This document shows, in pieces, positions 34,412 through 43,520 of a stretch of DNA of 64,000 bases. The position numbers and the translations under genes are program-made. The stretch comes from Fen-183 sp036504335 (lineage in GTDB: Bacteria > Acidobacteriota > Thermoanaerobaculia > UBA5066), in NCBI GenBank assembly GCA_036504335.1, contig DASXVJ010000003.1:1-64000 (forward strand). The letters run 5' to 3'. The notes under the pieces were generated by a model. It saw only the letters and a program-made list of their open reading frames with translations, ran no database searches and had not been told where the DNA came from. The number at the start of each line of letters is the position of its first letter. Position 1 is the first letter of the stretch.

Positions 34412-36877
34412 GTGGCGCTCTCGATCGACCTCGCGGCGAAGACGATCGCGCTCTCTCCCGGCGCGCTTCTCGCCGGAAACGGGCGGCGCATCGGGTTCGA
34501 CCGCGGCGAGGGCTTCGAGCGTCTCTGGATCGGCCAGGCCGTCCACCGCCGCGTTCTGGGCGGGAACCTCGAGACCGTCCCGGGCTACGCGGTGGAGAAG
34601 GCGATCCGGCTCCCCTTCGCGGTCGACGACTACGCGGCCGTCCTCGAGGGCCGCCTCGACGGGCGCTGGGAGGACGGCGGCCGGGTCGTCGTGGACGAGG
34701 TGAAGTCGCTGCACTTCGCCGAGGATCTCGCGCGGCTGCCCGGATCGCCCCGCCTCGAGCGCTTCCAGCTCCAGCTGCGCTGGTACATGCACGCGGTCGC
34801 CGCGGCCGAAGGCCGCGAGGTCACGGGGCGCCTCATCCTCGCGGACATCGAAACGGGCGCGACGAAGATCATCGAAGTCGTTCACGAGCCCGAGAAGACG
34901 CTGACGGACCTCGTCCGCCGCACCCGGCTCCTCCTCGATGAGTTTCTCGAGGAGCGCGCGCTCGCCGGGGCGAAGGCCGCCGAGGCGGGGACTCTCGTCT
35001 TTCCGCACGAGACCTACCGCCTGGGCCAGAGCGAGATGGAGGACGCGGCCGCGCGCGCCGCCGCGCAGGGCGAGCACCTGCTCGCCGAGGCGCCCACGGG
35101 CATCGGGAAGACCGCCGCCGCGGTGTTCCCTCTCCTCAAGGCCGCCCTCGAGTCCGGCCGCAGGCTCTACGTGCTGACGGCGAAGACGACGCAGCAGGAG
35201 ATCTACGAGAAGACGATCGGCCTCGTGGAAGGCGACTCCTTCCGGTCCGTCCGGCTGCGCGCCAAGGAGCGGATGTGCGCGAACGACGTCGTCCTCTGCC
35301 ACGAGGACCACTGCGCGTACGCGAAGGACTACGGCGCCAAGATGGAGGCCTCCGGCCTCCTCGACCGCCTCGTCGAGACCCACAGGCACCTCGACCCGGA
35401 CACGGTCTTCGAGGCGGCCCGCGCCGAGACCGTCTGCCCGTTCGAGGTTTCGCTGGAGCTCGCCGAGCGCGCGGACGTCGTGATCGGCGACTACAACTAC
35501 GTGTTCGACCCGGTCGTCGCCCTCTCGGGGGCGCGCGAGCCGGCCGCCCTCAAGGACGCGTTCCTTCTCGTCGACGAGGCGCACAACCTCGTGGACCGCG
35601 GCCGCGGCTACTACTCTCCCGAGCTGGCCGAGGGCGAGCTCCGGACGCTCGAGCAGCGGATCGGCGTCTCCACCGCGAAGACGGCCTGGGACGCCGGCGA
35701 GGCGGTGCGCCGCATCCTGCGTCTCGTCTCGGAGTCCGCGTCGATCCTGCCGGAGGAGGAGCGCGAGGCGGCCGACCTCGTGACGCTCGACGAGGCCCGG
35801 CTCGACGATCTGCGCCTCGACATGGAGTCGCTTCTCGTCCGCCACCTCGCCGAGATGCGCTCCGGGGGCGAGCGCGTGCCGGACGACCCGGTCCTCGACC
35901 TCTACTTCACGTACGCGCGGTTTCACGACGTGTCCAAGCAGGCGGCCGCGGGCGACAAGGCCGCCGAGGCGTTCGACATCCTCGCCTCGAGGGGACCGAG
36001 GGGCGCGAAGCTCGCGATCCTCTGCAAGGACCCCTCGCGCCTCCTCGGCGAGACGCTCAACGCGGCCGCCGCGACGATCTCGATGTCCGCGACGCTCTCC
36101 CCGCCCGAGTTCTACCGCGACCTCCTCGGGCTGGACGCGGACCGCACGACGGTCCTGCGCCTGCCTTCTCCGTTCCCGCGCGAGAACCGCGCGATCCTGA
36201 TCGCGCCGGACGTCGACACGACGTACGCGGCGCGCGGCAAGGGAGCTCCGCGCATCGCGGCTCTCGTCGCGGACGTGGCGCGCGGCTGCCCGGGAAACGT
36301 TCTCGCGCTCTTCCCGTCCTACCGGTTCCTCGACGACGTGCGCACACACCTGCCCGCGCTTCCGGGGCGCCGCGTCATCCGCCCGTCCGACCGCTCGACG
36401 GAGGTCGAGCGCAACCGCGTCCTCGCCTCCCTCAAGGACCGCGGCGCCCCCGTCCTCCTGCTGGCCGTCTCGGGCGGCGCGTTCGCCGAGGGCGTCGACT
36501 ACCCCGGGGAGATGCTCCGCGCGGTCGTCGTCGTCTCGCCCGCGCTCCCGATGGTGCGCTTCGAGCAGGAGCGCATGCGCCGCTATTTCGAGGAGCGCTA
36601 CGAGCGCGGGTTCGAGTACGCGTACGTCATTCCGGGAATGACGCGCGTCGTGCAGAGCGCCGGCCGCCTCATCCGCTCCGAGTCGGACACGGGCGTCGTC
36701 GTTCTCGCCTGCCGCCGGTTCCTCCAGGCGCCGTACAGCCGGTACCTGCCGGAGCACTGGTACCTCGACGACCCTTCGGAGCTCGCTTGTATCGACGTTG
36801 GGAAGAGCACCAGAGAATTCTTTGAAAGGGTAAGAGCGGGCGACCTTCCCGTGGGGGCGTCGCGCAAAGGCGACTGA
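34412..36877 (+). CDS. DinG/XPD-type Fe-S helicase with N-terminal PD-(D/E)XK nuclease domain
   Basis: An 821-residue fusion. The first 200 residues carry a Cas4/RecB-like nuclease: EGRLDGRW, then VVVDEVKS near residue 96 and FQLQLRWYMHAV. The rest is an SF2 helicase with Walker A APTGIGKT (near 230), four cysteines of an Fe-S cluster (MCAND, VLCHEDHC, CPFE), DEAH near 388, SATLSPPEFY, and motif VI QSAGRLIRSESD. It probably unwinds and trims 5' flaps or branched DNA in repair. The frame remains open upstream, but GTG 34412 is the only start near a promoter. An AT-rich motif copy encodes STREFFERVR near its end. Confidence 0.88.
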   Translation: MALSIDLAAKTIALSPGALLAGNGRRIGFDRGEGFERLWIGQAVHRRVLGGNLETVPGYAVEKAIRLPFAVDDYAAVLEGRLDGRWEDGGRVVVDEVKSLHFAEDLARLPGSPRLERFQLQLRWYMHAVAAAEGREVTGRLILADIETGATKIIEVVHEPEKTLTDLVRRTRLLLDEFLEERALAGAKAAEAGTLVFPHETYRLGQSEMEDAAARAAAQGEHLLAEAPTGIGKTAAAVFPLLKAALESGRRLYVLTAKTTQQEIYEKTIGLVEGDSFRSVRLRAKERMCANDVVLCHEDHCAYAKDYGAKMEASGLLDRLVETHRHLDPDTVFEAARAETVCPFEVSLELAERADVVIGDYNYVFDPVVALSGAREPAALKDAFLLVDEAHNLVDRGRGYYSPELAEGELRTLEQRIGVSTAKTAWDAGEAVRRILRLVSESASILPEEEREAADLVTLDEARLDDLRLDMESLLVRHLAEMRSGGERVPDDPVLDLYFTYARFHDVSKQAAAGDKAAEAFDILASRGPRGAKLAILCKDPSRLLGETLNAAAATISMSATLSPPEFYRDLLGLDADRTTVLRLPSPFPRENRAILIAPDVDTTYAARGKGAPRIAALVADVARGCPGNVLALFPSYRFLDDVRTHLPALPGRRVIRPSDRSTEVERNRVLASLKDRGAPVLLLAVSGGAFAEGVDYPGEMLRAVVVVSPALPMVRFEQERMRRYFEERYERGFEYAYVIPGMTRVVQSAGRLIRSESDTGVVVLACRRFLQAPYSRYLPEHWYLDDPSELACIDVGKSTREFFERVRAGDLPVGASRKGD

Positions 36878-36918
36878 CGCTCCCCTCTCAACCCTCCAAG
36901 AAATCTTTTCTCATCTCG
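36811..36918. repeat. AT-rich motif pair at convergent gene ends
   Basis: The left copy (36811-36837, GAGAATTCTTTGAAAGGGTA) lies in the helicase C-terminus. The right copy (36882-36918, ACCCTCCAAGAAATCTTTTC) lies in the 33-base gap to the next gene on the other strand and crosses its stop. Here the pair may act as a two-way transcript end. Confidence 0.6.
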
Positions 36919-38440
36919 TCTCCACTCTCGTCTCGAACGCTTCGGAAAGAAGGCCGTCGTGCGTGAGGGCGAGGACGCGGTAGCGGTACCGCGCGCCGGC
37001 GCGGGCCTCGCGGTCCACGAACAGATAGGCGGTGGCGTCCGGCGACTCCGTCGCCGCGGGCAGGGCCTCGAGGGCGGCCGGGCCTTCGCCGCCGGGCGTC
37101 TCCTCGCGCCGCTCGACGACCCACGCGAGGAGGTCCCGGTGCTGCGCGGTCGACCACGCGACCTCCACCGCGCCGGACCGCCACTCGGCGCCCGACGCGG
37201 AGAGGGCGGCCGGGTACTCGGGCGCGCGGCGCAGGCGCAGGGCCACGTCCGAGCCGTCGCCGTCCGCGAGGACGACGTGCACGCCCGACGTGCCCGATGC
37301 GGGCAGGAAGCGGGTCTCGCCGGGCAGGACCTCGAGCACGTCGAAGTCTCCGGCGTCGCCGCGGTAAAAGAGAACGGCGCGGCCCGCGCGGAATCCGGCT
37401 TCCGGCAGCGCGACCTCGACGCCGCCGCGCTCGTCCTCCGTGCGGACCGACGCGCGCCGCCAGCCGAGCGGGCCGGGCGCCGCCGTGGAGACGGGAGCGA
37501 GCAGCCACGCCCGGCGCGGCACGGACGCCGCGGGCGCCCCCCGGCGGGCCGCCGCCGAGGCCATGCGCGAGACCACCGTGACGGCGATCGCGTCGCCGAG
37601 GGAACGGGCGCCCGCGCGTCCCGCGACGTCGCGGACGAAAGCTTCCGCGTCGTCCCCGGCCGGGAGACCGGCCGCTTCCCACGCCTCGCGGACGTCGGGG
37701 GCGCCCTTCGGCAGCTTCGCCTCGAGCGCGTCGAGAAACGCCGCGAGGACCGGCGGGACGAGAAGCGAACCCGCCTCCTCGAGAAGAACGTCGTCTTCCG
37801 GCACGGGAGCGCCCGCGAGCCCGGCGGCGCGGCGCGCGAGATACTCGGCGACGCCCTCCGCGGCCCAGGCGGCTTCGTCCGGCGCGGCCTGGCGGGCCGA
37901 GAGAAGCGCAACCTGGTGGAGCGCGTCGAGGAGGACCGCGCCCGCGGCGCGTCCGGAGGCGGAGACGACGGCGACGGGGCTGCGCAGGGAGCCGTCCTTC
38001 TCGCGGCCGTCCCAGCCGGCGGCGCTCGCCGCGGGCCCCGAGACGACCTCGAGCACGAGGGGCGCGCGCGCCGAGAAGGGCCTCGCCCATCCGTCCCGGT
38101 CGAAGAGCGCGGCGAGGGCCGGCGGGAGGTCGCGCAGGAGCGCTTCGCGCGTCGCCGGGGCAAGATCCTGATCCGAAGCGAGGACGACCTCCCCGCCGCG
38201 CAGCGCCCGGCGATCCGTGAGCCGCGCGTAGGGCGAGCGGAGGATCTCGGCGCGCCGGCGCGCCGCCGCCGCGTCCGAGGCCTCTCCCGAGGCGCTCTGG
38301 TGCGCCGCCGCGATCCCGCCGCCGGCGAGGCGAAGCGCGGGGAATCGCACGGCGGGCGCGGGCGGCGTTCCCGCGGCACGAGCCGCGGGGAACGCAAGCA
38401 GAACGAGGAGGCCCGCGCGGCAGGCGGCGCGGGACATCAG
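36911..38440 (-). CDS. Secreted protein of unknown function with FN3-like C-terminal region
   Basis: A 509-residue protein with a signal peptide (GLLVLLAFPAARA, near residues 9-21). The middle is helical (including WAAEGVAEYLARR), like a peptidase-MA/basic-secretory type fold, but I see no HExxH. The C-terminal 100 residues (WRSGAVEVAWSTAQHRDLLAWVVERREE onward) resemble a fibronectin type III domain. The ATG overlaps the PP2C stop by four bases, so the two are coexpressed. Confidence 0.65.
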   Translation of the reverse strand: MMSRAACRAGLLVLLAFPAARAAGTPPAPAVRFPALRLAGGGIAAAHQSASGEASDAAAARRRAEILRSPYARLTDRRALRGGEVVLASDQDLAPATREALLRDLPPALAALFDRDGWARPFSARAPLVLEVVSGPAASAAGWDGREKDGSLRSPVAVVSASGRAAGAVLLDALHQVALLSARQAAPDEAAWAAEGVAEYLARRAAGLAGAPVPEDDVLLEEAGSLLVPPVLAAFLDALEAKLPKGAPDVREAWEAAGLPAGDDAEAFVRDVAGRAGARSLGDAIAVTVVSRMASAAARRGAPAASVPRRAWLLAPVSTAAPGPLGWRRASVRTEDERGGVEVALPEAGFRAGRAVLFYRGDAGDFDVLEVLPGETRFLPASGTSGVHVVLADGDGSDVALRLRRAPEYPAALSASGAEWRSGAVEVAWSTAQHRDLLAWVVERREETPGGEGPAALEALPAATESPDATAYLFVDREARAGARYRYRVLALTHDGLLSEAFETRVETR

Positions 38441-39318
38441 GAGTCCGCGGGATCGATCTTCGGGGGAGGGCCGTCGATGGTCACGGCGGTGCTCTCGTTG
38501 GACGTGAGTCTCGACCGGGGCGGATCGGTCTTCGCGGCGTCGCTCTTTCCCGAGCCGACGTCCTTCACCTCGACGAGGATCGCCGTGATGTTGTCGACGC
38601 CCCCGCGCGCATTCGCGACCTCGATCAGCATGCGGACCGTCGCGTCCAGCGAGCCCGACGTGCGGAAGTGGTCGAAGAGCTCCTCGTCGGGAAGCATGCC
38701 CGTGAGCCCGTCCGAGCACAGGAGGTAGCGGTCTCCCGTGCGCACCGGCACCTCGATGAGGTCCACCGAGACGTGCGCAGCGCCCCCGAGAGCGCGTGTC
38801 ACGACGTTCTTGAGCGGGTGGCTCTTGGCCTCGTCCTCGCTGAGGATCCCCGCATTGACCTGTTCCTGCACCCAGGAGTGGTCGTCCGTCAGGCGCCGGA
38901 GCTCGCCGTCGCGGAAGAGATAGGCCCGGCTGTCGCCGACATGAACGAGCGTCGCGCGGTCGCCGTCGAAGAGGGCCGCGACGACCGTCGTCCCCATGCC
39001 CTTGAGCTCGGGCCGGTTCTGGACGGCGCGCATGACCTTCTCGTTCGCTTTCTCGACCGCCGTCGTGAGGCGGTTGCCCTCGAGGGAGACCCGGCTGTTG
39101 AAGCCGAAGGGCCACGAGCTCTCGTGCTCCTCCTCGGTGGCGGCGATGTACTCCTGGATGGACTCGACCGTGATGCGCGAGGCGACCTCGCCGGCTGCGT
39201 GGCCGCCCATCCCGTCCGCCACCACGAAGAGGCCGCGCTCCTCGTCGATGAGGTACGCATCCTCGTTGTGACGCCGTTTTCTGCCGACGTCGGTGAGACC
39301 GAATGCGGAGACGACCAC
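38437..39318 (-). CDS. PPM-family Ser/Thr protein phosphatase (PrpC/Stp-like)
   Basis: A 293-residue phosphatase that reverses Ser/Thr kinase signalling. Metal-binding residues are in GRKRRHNEDA, VVADGMGGHAAG, LLCSDGLTGML and RGGVDNITAILVEV. The C-terminal 35 residues are a low-complexity tail. Start ATG as given. It heads a group with a secreted protein (overlap ATGA downstream), and a J-domain protein lies seven bases upstream, so all three are probably one transcription unit. Confidence 0.92.
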   Translation of the reverse strand: MVVSAFGLTDVGRKRRHNEDAYLIDEERGLFVVADGMGGHAAGEVASRITVESIQEYIAATEEEHESSWPFGFNSRVSLEGNRLTTAVEKANEKVMRAVQNRPELKGMGTTVVAALFDGDRATLVHVGDSRAYLFRDGELRRLTDDHSWVQEQVNAGILSEDEAKSHPLKNVVTRALGGAAHVSVDLIEVPVRTGDRYLLCSDGLTGMLPDEELFDHFRTSGSLDATVRMLIEVANARGGVDNITAILVEVKDVGSGKSDAAKTDPPRSRLTSNESTAVTIDGPPPKIDPADS

Positions 39319-39325
39319 GCCTCGA

Positions 39326-39988
39326 TTATCCCTTCCGCCCGAAAATCCCGCTCGGCGGCTTGCGGACGCCGCTCGTGGGCCTGTCCGGACGCACTTTCAT
39401 GAGCAACGTGAGCGTCTCGGGGTCCTCCGGCATCCAGGTGAGCGCCTCCTCGAGGTGGCGCTCGGCCTTGGCCGACAGCCCGGCCATGATGTAGAGCTTG
39501 CCGGCGTCGCGCCGCATGAGCGCGTTGTTCGAATCGAGCTTGATCGCGGCCTCGATCGCGTCGACGCCCTTGCGGGTCTGGCCGACGACCTTCATGCACG
39601 AAAGCGCGAGGTAGTGCCAGGCCTTCGCGTCCTTGTCGTAGTGGTTCACCGCGAGCTCGAACTGCTGGATCGCGTCGGGGAAGTTCCCCTCCCGGTAGGA
39701 CTTGACGCCCTTCGCGAGGAAGACGCGCGCCTGGCCCGCGGGGTCCTGGGTGACGGGGCGGTTCTTCTCGAGCTCGGCGTCATGCGCCTTTCGGCGCGCA
39801 GGGTTGGTGAGGACGTTCAGGGCCTCGGTCAGAATCTGGAACTTGAACTCCGCGGAGCTCTTGCGCTCGAGATCCGAATACCGGTCCGGGTGCTGCTCGC
39901 GCGCGAGCGCGCGGAACTTGTTCGTGATCTCGGCCGCCGTCGCGTCCCGCGAAACTCCGAGCACGTCGTAGTAGTTCGTCACCGACAC
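39326..39988 (-). CDS. J-domain protein with TPR-like repeats
   Basis: A 220-residue protein. Residues 1-70 are a J domain with the HPD tripeptide (REQHPDRYSDLE), the part that stimulates DnaK ATPase. No Gly/Phe region or zinc-finger follows, so it is not DnaJ itself. Residues 85-200 form tetratricopeptide-like helices (AWHYLALSCMKVVGQTRKGVDAIEAAIKL). A second GTG at 39982 has a better-placed GAGG site and may be the true start. Confidence 0.85.
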   Translation of the reverse strand: MSVTNYYDVLGVSRDATAAEITNKFRALAREQHPDRYSDLERKSSAEFKFQILTEALNVLTNPARRKAHDAELEKNRPVTQDPAGQARVFLAKGVKSYREGNFPDAIQQFELAVNHYDKDAKAWHYLALSCMKVVGQTRKGVDAIEAAIKLDSNNALMRRDAGKLYIMAGLSAKAERHLEEALTWMPEDPETLTLLMKVRPDRPTSGVRKPPSGIFGRKG

Positions 39989-40069
39989 CTCAAAAGGCGC
40001 GGAGGCCGCGTCTGACCGGTCACTTGATCCAAGAGATTCTCACGAACGGGCGCGTCATTTCAAGGAGAC

Positions 40070-41092
40070 TCACGCCTCCTTGCGCGCCACCTCCCGCCGG
40101 GCCGTGGCCCGCACGACTTCCGGGACGTTCCGGTCCCCCGAAAGCGTCTTCATGTCCTTGGCGTTCAGCTTCGTCACGAGCCCCAGCGTGACGTCGATCG
40201 GCGACCGGGGATTCCGGACCAGTGCCCTCACCACGGAGTAATGCCGCATCCAGTCGCGCCGGAACGCGATGCCGCGCAGGACGTCCTCCGAGACGCTCTT
40301 CATGTTGGCGATCGTCTCCGCGTCCGCCTCGCGGGTCTTCGGGGACTTCAGGGCCGCGGCCGACACGAGCCGGTTGCGGTCCTGCACGAGGAACATCCGC
40401 TCCTCCTTGTTGCCCCGGTAAGCGAGCTTGATCCTCTGCACGACCGTCATCACGGACACCCGGGCGAAAAGGCTCTTCTTCTGATCCTCGGAGAGCACGG
40501 GCTCTTCCTCGGCCGCCACGGGCGCGGGCGCCGCCTCCGGGGCCGCTTCCGGAGCGGCGGCCGCCGCGGCCGCGGCCTCGTCCTGCTCGCGCTCCTTCTT
40601 GAGGAAGAACTCCTCGAGAAACTCGTCCGCGCGGCGGCGGATCTCGGGAGACAGACGCGGGTTCTCGAAGAGCCGTTCCACGATGATCGGCGCCTCGAGG
40701 AGGCGCACCTGGTTCGTGACGATGATGTCCTGCATCGGCGCGTCGACGCGCTCGGCGAGCCACGCGAGCGTCGCGTCGGGCACGGCCTTGTGCCGGATGA
40801 GCGGCTCGAGGACCGGGTGCTCATTCGTCCGCCGCGCGATCGCGTCGAGCTGCTCCGGCCGGATTCCCCCGCTGAGGACAGCGGCCTTCAGATCCTCCGA
40901 GTGGAAGGCGGCGAACGTCGCCTCGGCGTTCGCGGCCAGAGCCGCGTCGCCGGCCGCGAGGATGCTCGCGACGGCGCGGACCAGTTCCTCGGCGGGCAGC
41001 GGCACGAGGCCGCGCGCCACGAAGTCGAGAATCTGGCTGGACGCCTCGCCGGACTCGACCTGGCTGAGCAGGTCATCGGGGACGAACGACAT
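40070..41092 (-). CDS. Helical-repeat protein of unknown function
   Basis: A 340-residue soluble protein made of short helices in two halves, split by an Ala/Pro/Glu linker at about 180-210. Segments such as RRTNEHPVLEPLIRHKAVPD and VRALVRNPRSPIDVTLGLV follow an N-x-P-x-x pattern of HEAT-like units. No catalytic motif is seen. The gene at 41955-42701 has similar units (LRHPYASEAMIVEIV, LLQNPRLTPEDLQ), so the two look distantly related. Confidence 0.65.
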   Translation of the reverse strand: MSFVPDDLLSQVESGEASSQILDFVARGLVPLPAEELVRAVASILAAGDAALAANAEATFAAFHSEDLKAAVLSGGIRPEQLDAIARRTNEHPVLEPLIRHKAVPDATLAWLAERVDAPMQDIIVTNQVRLLEAPIIVERLFENPRLSPEIRRRADEFLEEFFLKKEREQDEAAAAAAAAPEAAPEAAPAPVAAEEEPVLSEDQKKSLFARVSVMTVVQRIKLAYRGNKEERMFLVQDRNRLVSAAALKSPKTREADAETIANMKSVSEDVLRGIAFRRDWMRHYSVVRALVRNPRSPIDVTLGLVTKLNAKDMKTLSGDRNVPEVVRATARREVARKEA

Positions 41093-41111
41093 GGACGGAG
41101 ATTAGCGCCGG

Positions 41112-41921
41112 TCAGCCGTGGTTAATGACGTAGTTCTTGACGACTTCGCCCTCGCCGCCGATCGGGTCCAGCGAGCGGCCGTCGACGGCGACCTCGACCA
41201 CGCCGGCGTTGCCGAGCGTGAGCGTGAACGTGCCGCCTCCCGAGAACTCGCGTTTCGCCCCCTTCGGGAACAGCCCGCGCACGACGACTTTTCCATCCAC
41301 GAGCACTTCGGCCCAGCACTCGTCCCTGAAGCTCAGCGTGAGCGTCCGTCCGGAGCGGGCCAGTGCGCCGCTCCCGGCGCCGGGCGCGTCCACCGGCAGC
41401 GCGACCGTCGCCGCGGCGACCGCCGGAGGAAGCGCGAGAGACGCGGGCCCGCTCTCGGCCCGCGCGACGGGCGTGTGCGCGGGCGCCACGCGGCGCGCCG
41501 CCCCCCGCGTGCGGAAGAACGCGGCGCCGCCCGTCACGGCCGCGAGCAGGAGCGCGATGCCGAGCGCGCGCACCGTCGTCGACGAGGACACGGCGCGGCG
41601 CGGCTGCGAGAGCCTGAGGCGCGCGGGGTTCGTCTCGCCGGTCGCGGGCTTGATCTTCTCTTCCTCCCACCGCGCGTACACATGGCGGAAGGCCGCCGTC
41701 TGCCGCTCGGCGTCCAGTCCGAGGTGGAGCGCGATCACGCGGACGAATCCCTTCGAGAAGACGACGGCCGGGAGCTGGTCGTAACGCCCGCTCTCGAGCG
41801 CGGCGAGATGGCGCAGCGACACCTTTGTCGCGGCGGCCAATTGCTCGCGGCTCACATCGCGCAATTCACGTTCACGCCGGAGCTCCTCGCCGAACTCCCG
41901 AGCGCTGTCTGTTCCGGGCAC
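41112..41921 (-). CDS. RodZ-like cytoskeletal/cell-shape protein
   Basis: A 269-residue protein with the RodZ layout. An N-terminal Cro-type helix-turn-helix (FGEELRRERELRDVSREQLAAATKVS), a basic stretch, one transmembrane helix near residue 122 (ALGIALLLAAVTGGAAFF), and a C-terminal DUF4115-type beta domain (LTLSFRDECWAEVLVDGK). It is normally a bridge between MreB and the envelope. No mreBCD genes are in the window. Two helical-repeat genes flank it. Confidence 0.85.
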   Translation of the reverse strand: MPGTDSAREFGEELRRERELRDVSREQLAAATKVSLRHLAALESGRYDQLPAVVFSKGFVRVIALHLGLDAERQTAAFRHVYARWEEEKIKPATGETNPARLRLSQPRRAVSSSTTVRALGIALLLAAVTGGAAFFRTRGAARRVAPAHTPVARAESGPASLALPPAVAAATVALPVDAPGAGSGALARSGRTLTLSFRDECWAEVLVDGKVVVRGLFPKGAKREFSGGGTFTLTLGNAGVVEVAVDGRSLDPIGGEGEVVKNYVINHG

Positions 41922-41954
41922 GAGATCTCCCGTAATTTATTAGCGTAAGGCCGT

Positions 41955-42701
41955 TTAGCTCGCCGTGTCAACGGGTTTCCCGGAGCGTTCGAGCAATTCG
42001 GCGGCACAGGCCGCGAGCAGCGCGTCGGCGCCGGGCGTCTCGGTGAGGCGCCGCAGCTCCTCGCGGCTCGCGGAGGTCAGCAGGGAGAGGGCCGCGGCCC
42101 GCGGCGTCGCCGGGTGCAGCAGCAGGGCGCTTCGCACCGGCGGGCGGGCGGACCACCGACCCTCCGCGGCAAGCTGCGCGAGGCCTTCCGGAGCGGGGCG
42201 CCCGGTCGAGAGCCACCGCTGGAGGTCCTCCGGCGTGAGCCGCGGATTCTGCAGAAGCGCCTCGAGAACGCGGCTGTCCTCCTCCTCGAAGAGCGCCGGG
42301 AACAGGGCCGGGGGCGCGAACCGGGCCAGCGCGATCTTCTCCCCGACCGCCATGCCGCGCATCGCGTCGAGGAGCCTTCGGTTGGCCGCCTGCCTCACGG
42401 GCGGCGGCGTCCGCGCCTCGCGGCCGATGTCCATCAGGTCGCGCCACGTGAGGTCGTCGAGGGCGTGGAGGGCGTCGTGCCGCGGCGTCTGCGGGTGCCC
42501 CGCGACGAGCCTTCTCACGCCACGCGACGCCATGAGGACGCGCGAGGCGACGATCTCGACGATCATCGCCTCGGAGGCGTACGGGTGACGGAGCGCCTGA
42601 AGGGCGTCCCGCTCGGTCAGGCGGGCGAGGTGGCCCGCCACGAGCTCCACGAGGCCCGTCCGGTCCGCCCGGGAAATCCGCGCGGAAAGGGGCTCGTCCA
42701 T
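41955..42701 (-). CDS. Helical-repeat protein of unknown function
   Basis: A 248-residue soluble protein composed of short paired helices (ALRHPYASEAMIVEIVASRV, LLQNPRLTPEDLQRWL, LLLHPATPRAAALSLL), a HEAT-like pattern with repeated HP or NP turns. It shares this pattern with the gene at 40070-41092. Its ATG follows the trpA stop by only nine bases, so it may be read with the end of the his-trp superoperon. Function unknown. Confidence 0.65.
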   Translation of the reverse strand: MDEPLSARISRADRTGLVELVAGHLARLTERDALQALRHPYASEAMIVEIVASRVLMASRGVRRLVAGHPQTPRHDALHALDDLTWRDLMDIGREARTPPPVRQAANRRLLDAMRGMAVGEKIALARFAPPALFPALFEEEDSRVLEALLQNPRLTPEDLQRWLSTGRPAPEGLAQLAAEGRWSARPPVRSALLLHPATPRAAALSLLTSASREELRRLTETPGADALLAACAAELLERSGKPVDTAS

Positions 42702-42710
42702 GGGCGAACT

Positions 42711-43520
42711 TTACGGCTTCGCGGCCGCCCCGGCGAGAGCCTGGACGAGCTCCGAGGCGGCGGCCACGGGGTTGCGGCCGTCCCGGACCGCCGTCTCCAT
42801 CGCGGCGACCACGGCGCTTCCGACGACGACGCCGTCCGCGAGGGCGGCGACCGCCCGGACCTGTTCCGGCGTCGAGATGCCGAACCCGACGGCGACCGGA
42901 AGGCGTGGCACCGCGCGGCGCACGCGCCCGACCAGGGCGGCCAGGTCCTCGGGAAGGGCCGCGCGCGCGCCTGTGATCCCGCTGCGCGACACGAGATACA
43001 CGAAGCCGCGGGAGAGCGACGCCGCGCGGCGCAGGCGGGCGTCGGGGGAAGTCGGCGCGAGGAGGTAGACGGGGTCGAGGCGGGCGCTCTTCAGAATCGA
43101 CGAGAAGGCGCGCCCCTCCTCGGGCGGGAGGTCCGTCACGAGGACGCCGTCCGCCCCGGCTTCCCGCGCGCGGTGCGCGAAGTCCGCCTCCCCCATCGCC
43201 AGGATCGGGTTGGCGTACGAGAAGACGACGACAGGCGTCGTGAATCCCCCGGCCCTCGCGGCCGCGAGGAGGTCGAGCGCCTGCGCGAGCGTCACGCCCC
43301 CGGCGAGCGCACGCTCGGAGGCCCGCTGGATCGTCGGGCCGTCCGCGAGCGGATCGCTGAACGGGATGCCGAGCTCGATCACGTCGGCGCCGGCCTTCGC
43401 GAGCGCCGGGAGCAGGAGGCCCGTCGTCGCGAGGTCGGGATCGCCGGCCTCGACGAAGACGACGAGCGCGGCCCGGCCGGCGCTCTTCGCGCGCGCGAAC
43501 GCGCGGGCGAGGCGCGTCAC
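42711..43520 (-). CDS. trpA: Tryptophan synthase alpha chain
   Basis: A 269-residue TIM-barrel enzyme cleaving indole-3-glycerol phosphate. The catalytic Glu lies in ELGIPFSDPLADGP and the Asp in the same segment. A GFGIST phosphate loop is present. GTG 43520 overlaps the trpB stop as GTGA. It is the last aro-his-trp gene; a helical-repeat gene follows after nine bases. Confidence 0.95.
   Translation of the reverse strand: MTRLARAFARAKSAGRAALVVFVEAGDPDLATTGLLLPALAKAGADVIELGIPFSDPLADGPTIQRASERALAGGVTLAQALDLLAAARAGGFTTPVVVFSYANPILAMGEADFAHRAREAGADGVLVTDLPPEEGRAFSSILKSARLDPVYLLAPTSPDARLRRAASLSRGFVYLVSRSGITGARAALPEDLAALVGRVRRAVPRLPVAVGFGISTPEQVRAVAALADGVVVGSAVVAAMETAVRDGRNPVAAASELVQALAGAAAKP

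Noticed and set aside
34412..36877. Defence or CRISPR-linked Cas4-helicase system
   Set aside because: No cas genes, arrays or other defence genes lie nearby, and housekeeping genes flank it.
40593..40624. Possible motif copy in the helical-repeat gene
   Set aside because: CTTCTTGAGGAAGAACTC encodes a normal Glu/Leu helix and does not match the AAGAAATCTTC core.
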